Shown here: piece by piece, positions 9,222 to 16,940 of the stretch
Numbering within the stretch: the first letter of the stretch is position 1
Layout of the letters: every line of letters begins with the position of its first letter
Made by a program: the position numbers and the translations under genes
Notes under the pieces: generated by a model
The model's input: the letters and a program-made list of their open reading frames with translations, nothing else
Told to the model about the DNA's origin: nothing
The model's database searches: none
From: an uncultured Oscillospiraceae bacterium
GTDB lineage: Bacteria; Bacillota; Clostridia; Oscillospirales; Oscillospiraceae
Length of the DNA: 38,548 nt
NCBI GenBank assembly: GCA_934569045.1
Contig: CAKTJX010000025.1
Coordinates: 1-38,548, forward strand
Reading direction: 5' to 3'

Positions 9222-9857
9222 ATGACGGAAGTATTGGTTGCTTTATTTGATCTCATCGGTACCATCGCCTTTGCCATCTCCGGGGCCCTGGTGGGGGTCA
9301 ACAAGAAGATGGACTTGTTCGGCATCATCGTGCTGGCGGTGTCCACGGCCTGCGGCGGCGGTGTGATCCGGGACATGGTGGTGGGGAATATCCCCCCCAA
9401 TATGTTCCGCAATCCACTGTATGTGGGCATTGCGGCGGTGGTTGCCACCATCGTATTCGTGCTGTGCTACCTCCACACGAAAATGCCCAAGGGCCTGGCC
9501 CCGCTGTATGACAAGATGCTCTTCTGGTTCGATACCTTGGGGCTGGCAGCCTTTACGGTGGACGGCATCATGGTAGGGGTTCAGTGCGGCTACGGGGACA
9601 ACGCGTTTTTACTGGTGTTCTTGGGCTTTCTCACCGCCGTGGGCGGCGGAACATTGCGGGATGTACTGGCGGGCAGAATCCCGGATATTTTTCTCAAGCA
9701 CATCTACGCCGTGGCGGCCATCGCCGGCGGCATCCTGCTGATTCTCACCAGAGGTCTGGGGGACCGGGCGGCCATGATGCTGGGCTTCTCACTGGTCATC
9801 GCCCTGCGCTGCCTGGCAGCCCACTACCGGTGGAATCTGCCAAGAATCCGGGAATAA
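9222..9857 (+). CDS. TRIC/UPF0126-family membrane protein (YicG/YadS-like)
   Basis: 211-residue membrane protein made of two UPF0126 repeats. Each has the glycine-rich motif ACGGGVIRDMVVGNIPP (about residue 44) or AVGGGTLRDVLAGRIP (about residue 145). About seven transmembrane segments are visible. Prokaryotic TRIC homologues form trimeric cation channels; the role of this one is unknown, and some relatives have been linked to amino-acid transport. The start at 9222 gives MTEVLVALFDLIGTIAFAISGA, the normal N-terminus; the frame is open further upstream only because it crosses the inverted repeat. The ribosome binding site is weak. Confidence 0.88.
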   Translation: MTEVLVALFDLIGTIAFAISGALVGVNKKMDLFGIIVLAVSTACGGGVIRDMVVGNIPPNMFRNPLYVGIAAVVATIVFVLCYLHTKMPKGLAPLYDKMLFWFDTLGLAAFTVDGIMVGVQCGYGDNAFLLVFLGFLTAVGGGTLRDVLAGRIPDIFLKHIYAVAAIAGGILLILTRGLGDRAAMMLGFSLVIALRCLAAHYRWNLPRIRE

Positions 9858-9894
9858 ACATTCCGCGGGAAACCCGGCGGGGAAGGGGGCAAAA

Positions 9895-10653
9895 ATGGCT
9901 TGGTTGGCACTTCATTATTACAGCGAGGTATTGGGCATGCAGCGGGAGCTCTATGCCGTGGTTCCGCAGCGCAGCCGCACGGGGGAGATCGGCACCCAGG
10001 GAGGAAGGACTCTGGAGGGGAAATGCCTGTTTCTGCTGCATGGCCTCAGCGATGATCACACCATCTGGCTGCGGCGCACGGCCATCGAGCGGTATGCCGA
10101 TGAATATGGCCTGACCGTGATCATGCCGGAAGGGGACACCAGCTTCTATACAGACATGAAGCACGGCGGCAGATACTATACCCACATTGCCCGGGAAGTT
10201 CCCCAGATTGCCCGGGAATTCTTCCATATCTCGGACCGGCGGGAGGACCTTTTTGTGGGCGGGCTTTCCATGGGCGGCTATGGCGCGCTGAAAATCGCCC
10301 TGCGGGAGCAGGGAACCTACTGTGCCTGCATCGCCCTGTCCCCGGTGACGGACCTGCGTTTCCTGGAAACGAAGCCCCAGCTCTATGACGCCATTCTGGG
10401 CCAGGGTGCGCCCATCCCGGAGCAGGAGGACCCCACATGGCTGATTCAGAACCATGCCGGGGACCCGGAAAAACCGGCAATTTATATGGCCATCGGCACG
10501 GAGGACGGCCTCTACAAATCCGCTGCCCGGTTCCGAAAGAAGCTGGAAGCGCTGCCCTACGACTTTACCTACCGGGAGGCCCCCGGAGAGCATAACTGGA
10601 TTTTCTGGGACCGGTGGATTCAGGACGCGCTTGCCTGGCTGGCACAACAATAA
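9895..10653 (+). CDS. Esterase D / tributyrin-esterase-like alpha/beta hydrolase
   Basis: 252-residue cytoplasmic serine esterase of the putative-esterase (EstA/EstD) family. FLLHGLSDDHTIWLR forms the oxyanion region, GGLSMGGYGALK the nucleophile elbow with Ser, GTEDGLY carries the likely acid residue, and APGEHNWIFWDRW the catalytic His. Relatives hydrolyse short-chain acyl esters, sometimes sugar acetates or S-formylglutathione. There is no signal peptide. GAAGGGGG lies 5 bases before the ATG, 37 bp after the TRIC gene, so the two may be cotranscribed. It converges on the ROK gene and is separated from it by a hairpin. Confidence 0.85.
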   Translation: MAWLALHYYSEVLGMQRELYAVVPQRSRTGEIGTQGGRTLEGKCLFLLHGLSDDHTIWLRRTAIERYADEYGLTVIMPEGDTSFYTDMKHGGRYYTHIAREVPQIAREFFHISDRREDLFVGGLSMGGYGALKIALREQGTYCACIALSPVTDLRFLETKPQLYDAILGQGAPIPEQEDPTWLIQNHAGDPEKPAIYMAIGTEDGLYKSAARFRKKLEALPYDFTYREAPGEHNWIFWDRWIQDALAWLAQQ

Positions 10654-10675
10654 AATTCGGACCCGAAAAGAAAAC

Positions 10676-10710
10676 ACCCCCGCAAACCAGGAAAACCGGT
10701 TTGCGGGGGT
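10676..10710. terminator. Terminator between convergent genes
   Basis: ACCCCCGCAAACC pairs perfectly with GGTTTGCGGGGGT across a 9-base loop. On the minus strand the hairpin is followed by a T-rich run (GTTTTCTTTTC), so it mainly terminates the ROK transcript. On the plus strand the following T-run is poor. It fills the short gap between the esterase and the ROK gene. Confidence 0.85.
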
Positions 10711-10729
10711 CGCTGTTATCTTTGAAACC

Positions 10730-12112
10730 TTACTTCCGAATCTCCGGCAGGCTGGCCGCGGCTACGGACTGGCCTACCCGGCGGGTCTTCTCGTCGGGCA
10801 GCATGACCTGGCAGTGCTTGGCAAGCTTGGGGTGCTCGTCAGCAAGGACCTTCTGGCACACATCCAGGATGATGTCGCCGCCCTTGCCGGACATGACGCG
10901 GCCCATGAGCATCAGGTGCTCAATGTCGTAGAAGTGGGAGTACAGAACCACGGCGTTTGCCAGATACACACCGATATCGTGGTAGATCTTGGCGGCTCTG
11001 GGATCGTCCTCGGCCATGAGCTTCTGGACGACCTTCAGCTTCTCGGCGGGAGAAAGGGCGGGGTCCAGCTCAATCCCGGCTCTGGGCGCCAGCTTGATTA
11101 CAGCGTCCTGGGAGAAGTACTTGCAGCCCACGCCGAAATCGGTGGACCACTCGTCCTGCATGGCGTCCTCGTTCAGGTCCACAGGGGCGAAGGCCAGCTC
11201 GGTGATCCAGCCCAGCACGTTTTTGTCGGCATCCACATAGCCAACGGCCTCGCTGGTGCCCATGGCCAGACCCATGATGTTGCCGGTGTTCAGGCCCATG
11301 GCACCGGCCAGGGCGGAAACATCGCCGTCGTTGGCAACCACGATGGGCACGTCACCGATCTCGGCGGCAGCCCGGTCAAAGCAGGTCTTTACCTCGTCCC
11401 AGCGGTCACGGGGCACCTTATAGAAGATGCTGGAGATCATGGGAGCGTTGCCGATGAAGGTGCCGGCGGAGGAAACGCCGATGGCATCTACCCGGGGCAT
11501 CTTGGAGGCGGCGGTGCGGAAGGCGGTGAGAATCTCATTGTACTGGTAGGTGGGGTCCGGGTTCAGCTTGGGGAACCAGACCACTTCCTCGGAGTAGACG
11601 CACTCGCCGTCAATCACCGCGGAAACCTTCCGGTCAGAGCCGCCCGCGTCAAAGCCGATGCGGCAGCCGTCCATGTGGCCGCCCAGAGGCTGGGTGGACT
11701 CGTGGGCCTGGGGGCACTGGGCCAGGGGCAGATCGATGATCTCCAGGTTCACTTCATACAGCTTGTGGAAGAAATCGTAGTCAAAGGCCCGCTTGCCTTC
11801 TGCGGAATAGTCGGCCTGGAGCTGCTTTGCGATGTCGGAGCAGCCGCAGACATAGACCTTGAAGCCGCCGATGGACCACAGCAGGAACTTCACCAGCCGC
11901 TCCACATAGCGGTAGTCAGCCTTGGCCATGTCAGGGGTGCCGTGGATGAAGGTGTGCCGCACGGACACCTGGCCCCGGTCCCGCTCAATGGCGATGGCGA
12001 TGGGCTGCTTGGCATCCTTCAGGTAGGCATCCATCCAGACACCGAAGGGAATGAATCCGGGGTCAAGCTCGGGCTTGGCCTTGATGGAGTAGTTTACACC
12101 AAGATAATTCAT
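10730..12112 (-). CDS. ROK-family protein (sugar kinase type) with a long N-terminal extension
   Basis: 460-residue protein. The C-terminal about 300 residues are an ROK domain: the phosphate-binding motif is IGFDAGGSDRKVSAVIDGE, and VANDGDVSALAGAMGL contains the Asn-Asp pair of the catalytic region. The usual ROK zinc motif (CxCGxxGCxE) is not seen. The first about 155 residues (MNYLGVNYSIKAKPELDPGF...) precede the ROK domain and I do not recognise them; they are not an obvious helix-turn-helix. The start at 12112 follows GGAGGA by 7 bases. It is divergent from a sugar importer and near a NahK homologue, so a HexNAc or related sugar kinase is plausible; a regulatory role is possible. Confidence 0.75.
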   Translation of the reverse strand: MNYLGVNYSIKAKPELDPGFIPFGVWMDAYLKDAKQPIAIAIERDRGQVSVRHTFIHGTPDMAKADYRYVERLVKFLLWSIGGFKVYVCGCSDIAKQLQADYSAEGKRAFDYDFFHKLYEVNLEIIDLPLAQCPQAHESTQPLGGHMDGCRIGFDAGGSDRKVSAVIDGECVYSEEVVWFPKLNPDPTYQYNEILTAFRTAASKMPRVDAIGVSSAGTFIGNAPMISSIFYKVPRDRWDEVKTCFDRAAAEIGDVPIVVANDGDVSALAGAMGLNTGNIMGLAMGTSEAVGYVDADKNVLGWITELAFAPVDLNEDAMQDEWSTDFGVGCKYFSQDAVIKLAPRAGIELDPALSPAEKLKVVQKLMAEDDPRAAKIYHDIGVYLANAVVLYSHFYDIEHLMLMGRVMSGKGGDIILDVCQKVLADEHPKLAKHCQVMLPDEKTRRVGQSVAAASLPEIRK

Positions 12113-12242
12113 GTTCGATTCCTCCAAAAGCTCATTAATTGTAAAATGAAAGAAAGACAGTGATGCGAAAAAGATTGGAATAGGATAAGCGTATACGACA
12201 AAATGGTAAATGCGCTCTCAAAACCCCTACTTTTTCATTAAA

Positions 12243-12271
12243 ATTATACCATAGAAACCACCCTTTCGCAA
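12243..12271 (-). promoter_or_regulatory. Sigma-A promoter of the ROK gene
   Basis: On the minus strand TTGCGA (12266-12271) and TATAAT (12243-12248) are separated by 17 bp, about 130 bp upstream of the ROK start. The -10 is consensus and the -35 matches four of six. Confidence 0.6.
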
Positions 12272-12378
12272 GGATGCAATCGTGTGAAATATGCACAAAA
12301 ACGGATGGTTCATATTAGACGAATTTTACAAACTTGTGCATTCAGAGACAAAAATGCCAAAAATACGCAAAACAATCG

Positions 12379-12406
12379 TTGACATTCTGTTCATACCTGA
12401 TATAAT
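12379..12406 (+). promoter_or_regulatory. Sigma-A promoter of the sugar ABC importer
   Basis: TTGACA (12379-12384) and TATAAT (12401-12406) are both perfect consensus with 16-bp spacing, 69 bp upstream of the binding-protein start. The 362-bp divergent gap 12113-12474 holds this promoter, the opposing ROK promoter and the operator candidate described separately. Confidence 0.9.
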
Positions 12407-12410
12407 TTAT

Positions 12411-12450
12411 TTGTGCAAAGCAAATCCGCCGTGCATCGGATTTGTGCAAA
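12411..12450. promoter_or_regulatory. Operator candidate just after the importer promoter
   Basis: CAAATCCG (12421-12428) is mirrored by CGGATTTG (12437-12444), and TTGTGCAAA occurs as a direct repeat at 12411 and 12442. This palindrome lies where the transcript would begin, the classic site for a sugar-responsive repressor. No LacI or GntR gene is nearby; the ROK protein is the only candidate partner in the locus. Confidence 0.6.
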
Positions 12451-12474
12451 TGAAAAACAGGAGGAGAAACCAAA

Positions 12475-13770
12475 ATGAAAAAGTTTATGTCCCTGCTTCT
12501 GGTTTTGACCATGGTGCTGGCTCTGGCCGCCTGTGGCTCCAAGACCGAGACCCCCTCTACCACCGCCGCAGCCACCACCGCTGCGCCCGCAGCCACCGAG
12601 GCGCCCGCAGCCTCCGGTGAAAAGGTCACCGTAACCATGATCACCGCCCAGTACGGCAAGCAGACCGCCCAGTGGTGGGCCGACTTTGCCGCCAAGTTCA
12701 ATGCCGAGCATGACGACATTGAGGTCACCGTGGACTGCGTGTCCTGGAATGATATCTACACCGTGGTCAACACCCGTGTTGCCAACGGCGAGGCTCCCGA
12801 TCTGCTGAACATCGACGTGTTCGCGGACTACCAGGCTGACGGCCTGCTGCTGCCCGCCAAGGACTGGGTTTCCGAGGAGACCTACGCCAAGTTCTACCCC
12901 TCCTTCCTGGAGCAGTCCGTTGTGGACGGCACCGTGTGGGCCGTGCCCGATCTGGCTTCCGCCCGCGCTCTGTACTACAACAAGGACATCCTGGAGGCTG
13001 CCAATGTAGAAGTTCCCACCACCTGGGAAGAGCTGAAGGCTGCCTGTGAGGCCATCAAGGCTTCCAACTCCGATATCTACCCCTGGGGCGTTGACATGAC
13101 CACCGATGAAGGCCAGGCCTGCTTCGCTTACTACGCCTGGAACAACGGCGGCGGCTTCGTAGATGCCGACAACAACTGGAACCTGAACTCCGCTGAGAAC
13201 GTGGAAGCCGTCAACTTCGTGGTTGACCTGATCAAGTCCGGCCTGACCAATGACGATCCCACCAACCAGACCCGTTACGACCTGCAGGAGCTGTTCGCTG
13301 CCGGCAAGCTGGCCATGATGATCGGCCCCAACCAGATCTCCAAGTACTGCGAGGAGAACGGCGGCGTGAACTACGGCGTTGCTTCTCTGCCCACCAACGG
13401 CGATAAGGCCGGTGCTTCCGTCGGCGTTATGGACCGCTTCATGTGCTTCGACAACGGCTACACCGATGCCGAGCTGGCTGCCATCTCCACCGTGATCGAT
13501 GCCTTCTATGATGACGAGCCCTACGCTGACTGGGTTCTGATGGAAGACTTCCTGCCCGCAACCTCCACCGGCGCGGAGCTGTGCGCCAAGGCCAACCCCG
13601 GCATGACCGCCTGGATTGACGTGGTCGGTTCCTCCAAGTTCTACCCCACCGCCAAGGCGGAGTGGGCCTCCGTGAAGCAGGGCGTCATCGACGTAGAGCA
13701 GCAGGTTCTGCTGGGCGGCGACACCCAGTCTCTGCTGGACGGTCTGCAGGCCGAAGTGACCGGCGGCTGA
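12475..13770 (+). CDS. Sugar ABC transporter substrate-binding lipoprotein
   Basis: 431-residue extracellular binding protein of the family-1 (MalE/COG1653) type, tethered to the membrane. It has a lipoprotein signal, MKKFMSLLLVLTMVLALAAC, with the lipid-carrying Cys at residue 20. A Thr/Ala/Pro-rich linker follows, then the binding fold, with ARALYYNKDILEAANVEVP and TTWEELKAACEAIK as typical elements. AGGAGG precedes the ATG. It is first in an importer operon with two permeases but no ATPase; such CUT1 importers often borrow a shared MsmK-type ATPase. With NahK downstream, the ligand is probably a HexNAc-containing oligosaccharide. Codon choice is noticeably more C-ending than in neighbours, consistent with high expression. 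Confidence 0.92.
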   Translation: MKKFMSLLLVLTMVLALAACGSKTETPSTTAAATTAAPAATEAPAASGEKVTVTMITAQYGKQTAQWWADFAAKFNAEHDDIEVTVDCVSWNDIYTVVNTRVANGEAPDLLNIDVFADYQADGLLLPAKDWVSEETYAKFYPSFLEQSVVDGTVWAVPDLASARALYYNKDILEAANVEVPTTWEELKAACEAIKASNSDIYPWGVDMTTDEGQACFAYYAWNNGGGFVDADNNWNLNSAENVEAVNFVVDLIKSGLTNDDPTNQTRYDLQELFAAGKLAMMIGPNQISKYCEENGGVNYGVASLPTNGDKAGASVGVMDRFMCFDNGYTDAELAAISTVIDAFYDDEPYADWVLMEDFLPATSTGAELCAKANPGMTAWIDVVGSSKFYPTAKAEWASVKQGVIDVEQQVLLGGDTQSLLDGLQAEVTGG

Positions 13771-13795
13771 TCTCCCACACCATATCTCAAAACCC

Positions 13796-13830
13796 AAGCG
13801 GGCCGAGCTGCAAGGCTCGGCCCGCTTTTT
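13796..13830 (+). terminator. Intra-operon terminator after the binding-protein gene
   Basis: AAGCGGGCCGAGC pairs with GCTCGGCCCGCTT across a 6-base loop and is followed by TTTTT. It separates the binding-protein gene from the permeases. Partial read-through here would give more binding protein than permease, as is usual for such importers. Confidence 0.85.
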
Positions 13831-13850
13831 CCGGAAACCAACGCCGCAGG

Positions 13851-13921
13851 GACGGCAGTCTGCCGCCCGCCGGGGAGCAGTGTGTAGCTTCCTTAGGATT
13901 TTCGGACGGCCGTCTGCCGCC
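13851..13921. repeat. 17-bp direct repeat in the importer intergenic region
   Basis: GACGGCAGTCTGCCGCC (13851-13867) recurs with one change as GACGGCCGTCTGCCGCC (13905-13921), about 54 bases apart. The rest of the 238-bp gap (13771-14008) holds the terminator and small palindromes such as GAAACAGG...CTTGTTTC. No gene is visible. Confidence 0.6.
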
Positions 13922-14008
13922 TCTGCGGAAGAAACAGGAACCCTTGTTTCTTGAAACGCCAACAGGAAGGGCGTTTGAGGGGACAAGCATTTAGAAGGAG
14001 GCTGCCCT

Positions 14009-14902
14009 GTGAAGCAACAAAAACCCCGCCGCCTGCATGGCGCTGTGGAGCCCTATATCTGGATTCTCCCCAGCGTCATTCTGATGGCAATTTTCATCAT
14101 TGTCCCCATCGGCTTTGTATTCCGCATGGCCTTCAGCCAGGTTACCAAAACGGGCCTCATCAAGGGCTTTGCCGGCTTTGCGAATTTCAGCAAGGTTCTA
14201 GGCAGCGCCAAATTCAGCATGGTGCTGAAGAACACCATCATCTGGACGGTGCTGGTTGTGGTGCTGTCTACGGTGCTGGGCTTTATCCTGGCGCTGCTGC
14301 TGAACAATCAGTTCAAGGGCCGCAAGATTGCCCGGGCTATTGTGGTGTTCCCCTGGGCCACCACCCTGGTCATCCAGGCCAGCGCCTGGAAGTTCATCAT
14401 CGATACCAACTACGGCGCGCTGAATACCCTGCTGAAGACCCTGGGCATCATCCAGACCAATATCAACTGGACCCCCACCCCGGAGGCTTACTTCGCCTGG
14501 GAGATCGCCTGCGGCATTTTCGTCACCATTCCCTTCGTGTGCTTCACGGCCCTGTCCGGCCTGCAGAGCATTGACAACACCCTCTATGAGGCGGCCACCG
14601 TGGACGGCTCCAGCTACTGGCAGAAGCTGTTTCACATCACCCTGCCTCTGGTCAAGCCCAGCCTGACTGTTGCCACGGTTTTGAACATCATCTATGTGTT
14701 CAACTCCTTCCCCATCGTCTGGACCATCACCAAGGGAGACCCTGCCAGCCGCACCGATACATTGGTTACCTACCTCTACAAGCTGGCCTTCTACAATGGC
14801 AAGCAGGGCGAGGCCGCGGCGGTTTCCGTCATTGGATTCCTGATTCTGCTGGTCTGCGCCAGCTGCTACATGGTGTCCACCCTGAAGAAAGGAGAGGAAT
14901 AA
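14009..14902 (+). CDS. Sugar ABC transporter permease (MalF/UgpA type)
   Basis: 297-residue inner-membrane permease with about six transmembrane helices (the first at about residues 19-41). The cytoplasmic EAA loop that contacts the ATPase is EAATVDGSSYWQKLFHITLP, about residue 193. A GTG start preceded by AAGGAGG at 8 bases gives MKQQKPRRLHG. The stop is followed after 3 bases by the second permease. It forms the transmembrane pore with its partner and works with the binding protein upstream. Confidence 0.92.
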   Translation: MKQQKPRRLHGAVEPYIWILPSVILMAIFIIVPIGFVFRMAFSQVTKTGLIKGFAGFANFSKVLGSAKFSMVLKNTIIWTVLVVVLSTVLGFILALLLNNQFKGRKIARAIVVFPWATTLVIQASAWKFIIDTNYGALNTLLKTLGIIQTNINWTPTPEAYFAWEIACGIFVTIPFVCFTALSGLQSIDNTLYEAATVDGSSYWQKLFHITLPLVKPSLTVATVLNIIYVFNSFPIVWTITKGDPASRTDTLVTYLYKLAFYNGKQGEAAAVSVIGFLILLVCASCYMVSTLKKGEE

Positions 14903-14905
14903 GCT

Positions 14906-15757
14906 ATGCGGGATGATGTACAAATTAACTGGAAAAAGCTCCTGAGCCGAATCCTTCTCTATTTTGTGGTGGTGCTCATCTGCCTGTTTATCCTCTACCC
15001 CTATTTTGTCATGCTCTGCACCGCGCTGAAGAGCCGGGAAGAGATTTTCAGCATCAACGGTACGGTTCTGCCCATCAAGTATATGTGGTCGAACTTTATC
15101 GACATCTGGTCCCGGGCGCCCATGGCGAAGTACATGCTGAACTCCATTGTGATCGCCGCCGGTTCCACCATCATTGCCATGCTCTGCGGCATCCCCGCGG
15201 CCTACGCTCTGGCCCGTATGAAGTTCAAGGGACAGACCGCCTTCCTGGGCTTTATCATTGTCTCCCAGATGTTTGCCCCCGTGGTGCTGCTGATTGGCAT
15301 TTACAAAGTCATGCAGATTCTGAACATGACCAACAGTGTCCTGGGCCTGATCTTCATTAACGCGGCCTTTAACCAGGCCTTTACCATCTGGCTGCTCCGT
15401 GGCACCTTTATGAGCATCTCCGCGGAGATGGAGCAGGCGGCCACCATTGACGGCTGCAACCGGATTCAGGCCATGCTGCGGGTGCTGCTGCCGGTGGCCG
15501 CGCCGGGCATCGTCACCACCCTGATCTTCATTTTCATCAACGCCTGGAATGAATACACCGTGGCTCTGTGCCTGATCTCCACCGATACTTTCAAGCCGTT
15601 GACCGTTGGCATCAACATCTTCAACGGCTACAACATGATCGAGTGGCAGTATCTGTTCGCGGCTTCCATCTTTGCGATTGTGCCGGTTGTGATCCTGTTC
15701 ATGTCCATTGAAAAGAATCTGACCAGCGGCCTCACCGCGGGCGGCGTAAAGGGCTGA
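14906..15757 (+). CDS. Sugar ABC transporter permease (MalG/UgpE type)
   Basis: 283-residue permease, the MalG-like partner of the gene before it. About six transmembrane segments are visible, with a first helix at about residues 14-36 (FVVVLICLFILYPYFVMLCT). The EAA loop reads EQAATIDGCNRIQAMLRVLLP. The ATG follows AAAGGAGAGG. A strong terminator begins 10 bp after the stop, so the importer unit ends here. Confidence 0.92.
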   Translation: MRDDVQINWKKLLSRILLYFVVVLICLFILYPYFVMLCTALKSREEIFSINGTVLPIKYMWSNFIDIWSRAPMAKYMLNSIVIAAGSTIIAMLCGIPAAYALARMKFKGQTAFLGFIIVSQMFAPVVLLIGIYKVMQILNMTNSVLGLIFINAAFNQAFTIWLLRGTFMSISAEMEQAATIDGCNRIQAMLRVLLPVAAPGIVTTLIFIFINAWNEYTVALCLISTDTFKPLTVGINIFNGYNMIEWQYLFAASIFAIVPVVILFMSIEKNLTSGLTAGGVKG

Positions 15758-15767
15758 GCAATACCTG

Positions 15768-15796
15768 AGCCACCTGCGGTAAGCAGGTGGCTTTTT
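15768..15796 (+). terminator. Terminator of the importer unit
   Basis: AGCCACCTGC pairs with GCAGGTGGCT around a 5-base loop, followed by TTTTTCCC. It directly follows the second permease. Confidence 0.88.
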
Positions 15797-15801
15797 CCCT
15801 C

Positions 15802-15830
15802 TTTACACATCCTACATTTCCTGCTATATT
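15802..15830 (+). promoter_or_regulatory. Promoter of the nahK-nucleotidyltransferase pair
   Basis: TTTACA (15802-15807) and TATATT (15825-15830) with 17-bp spacing lie between the importer terminator and nahK. The first base falls about 20 bp upstream of the nahK start, so the leader is very short. Confidence 0.6.
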
Positions 15831-15854
15831 CATACATCGAAAAGGAGAAACACT

Positions 15855-16928
15855 ATGGAACCAATATTGCAGCAAGTGCTGTCCAGCTTCGCCCTGGAGG
15901 GACGGCCCATCTCCTGTGAGCGCTATGGCTGCGGGCACATCAATGAGACCTATCTTGTGACCGAGGACACCGGCCGCCGGTATATTCTGCAAAAGCTCAG
16001 CAACCGGGCCTTCCCGGATATCGCGGGCTTGCAGGAAAATGTGGCCGCCGTTACCCGGCATCTGCACAGCAAAACCGAGAACCCCTACGGGGCCCTGACC
16101 CTGATTCCCACGAAGGACGGGAAGACCTGGGTGCACCTGGGGGAGAACAGCGACTGGCGGCTGTATGACTATGTGGAGGGCAGCATCTGCCTGCAAGCCC
16201 CGGAATGCCCGGAGGACTTCTACCAGAGCGCCATTGCCTTCGGCACCTTCCAGCAGCAGCTGTCGGATTTCCCGGCGGAGACCCTGCACGAAACCATTAA
16301 AAACTTCCATAACACCCCGGACCGCTACCGCCTCTTCCGGGAGGCGCTGGCGCGGGACCCCCTGGGCCGGGCCGCCTCGGTGCAGCCGGAAATCGACTTT
16401 GCCCTGGCCCATGAGGAGATTGGAGGCAGGCTAACAGCCATGCGCAAAGCCGGGGAGCTGCCCCTGCGGGTGACGCATAATGACACCAAGCTGAACAACG
16501 TCATGCTGGATGCCAAAACCCGGACCCCCCTGTGCGTCATTGACCTGGACACCACTATGCCTGGGCTCAGCGCCTATGACTTCGGCGATTCCATCCGCTT
16601 TGGCGCGGCCACCGCGGCGGAGGACGAAAAAGACCTCAGGAAAATGACCATCGATCTGGACCTCTACCGCATCTTTACCCGGGGCTTCCTGACAGCCTGC
16701 CCGGGCCTGACGGAGAACGAGCGGAAGGCACTGCCTCTGGGGGCGCTGACCATGACCCTGGAGTGCGGCATCCGGTTCCTGACGGATTATCTGGACGGGG
16801 ACCATTATTTCGGCATCCACTACCCGGAGCACAATCTGGACCGGGCCCGGACCCAGTTCAAGCTGGTCTCTGAGATGGAAAAGCACTGGGACGCCATGGC
16901 AAAAATTGTGGAAGAAGAAACAAAATAA
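15855..16928 (+). CDS. nahK: N-acetylhexosamine 1-kinase
   Basis: 357-residue aminoglycoside-phosphotransferase-fold kinase. It closely resembles bifidobacterial NahK throughout from memory: FALEG near residue 15, YGCGHINETYLV, FPDIAGLQENV, LGRAASVQPEIDFAL, and GDSIRFGAATAAEDEKDL. The catalytic HND of the kinase is in LRVTHNDTKLNNVML (HxDxxxxN), and the metal-binding Asp in VIDLDTTMPG. NahK makes HexNAc-1-phosphate from GlcNAc or GalNAc in the lacto-N-biose/galacto-N-biose pathway. AAAGGAG precedes the ATG. The nucleotidyltransferase 12 bp downstream would activate the product. No GH112 phosphorylase or galE is in the window. Confidence 0.9.
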   Translation: MEPILQQVLSSFALEGRPISCERYGCGHINETYLVTEDTGRRYILQKLSNRAFPDIAGLQENVAAVTRHLHSKTENPYGALTLIPTKDGKTWVHLGENSDWRLYDYVEGSICLQAPECPEDFYQSAIAFGTFQQQLSDFPAETLHETIKNFHNTPDRYRLFREALARDPLGRAASVQPEIDFALAHEEIGGRLTAMRKAGELPLRVTHNDTKLNNVMLDAKTRTPLCVIDLDTTMPGLSAYDFGDSIRFGAATAAEDEKDLRKMTIDLDLYRIFTRGFLTACPGLTENERKALPLGALTMTLECGIRFLTDYLDGDHYFGIHYPEHNLDRARTQFKLVSEMEKHWDAMAKIVEEETK

Positions 16929-16940
16929 GGAGAAACGACA

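Noticed and set aside
8990..9250. Small plus-strand open frame after cobA
   Set aside because: It lies across the 161-bp inverted repeat, has no independent ribosome binding site and no recognisable motif.
10454..12163. Plus-strand open frame of 569 codons opposite the ROK gene
   Set aside because: It runs antisense to a gene with clear ROK motifs, has no ribosome binding site and a low-complexity Gly/His/Val-rich composition typical of frames opposite GC-rich genes.
12391..13986. Minus-strand open frame of 531 codons opposite the sugar-binding lipoprotein
   Set aside because: The plus strand encodes an unmistakable lipoprotein with lipobox; the antisense frame is compositionally odd and lacks start context.
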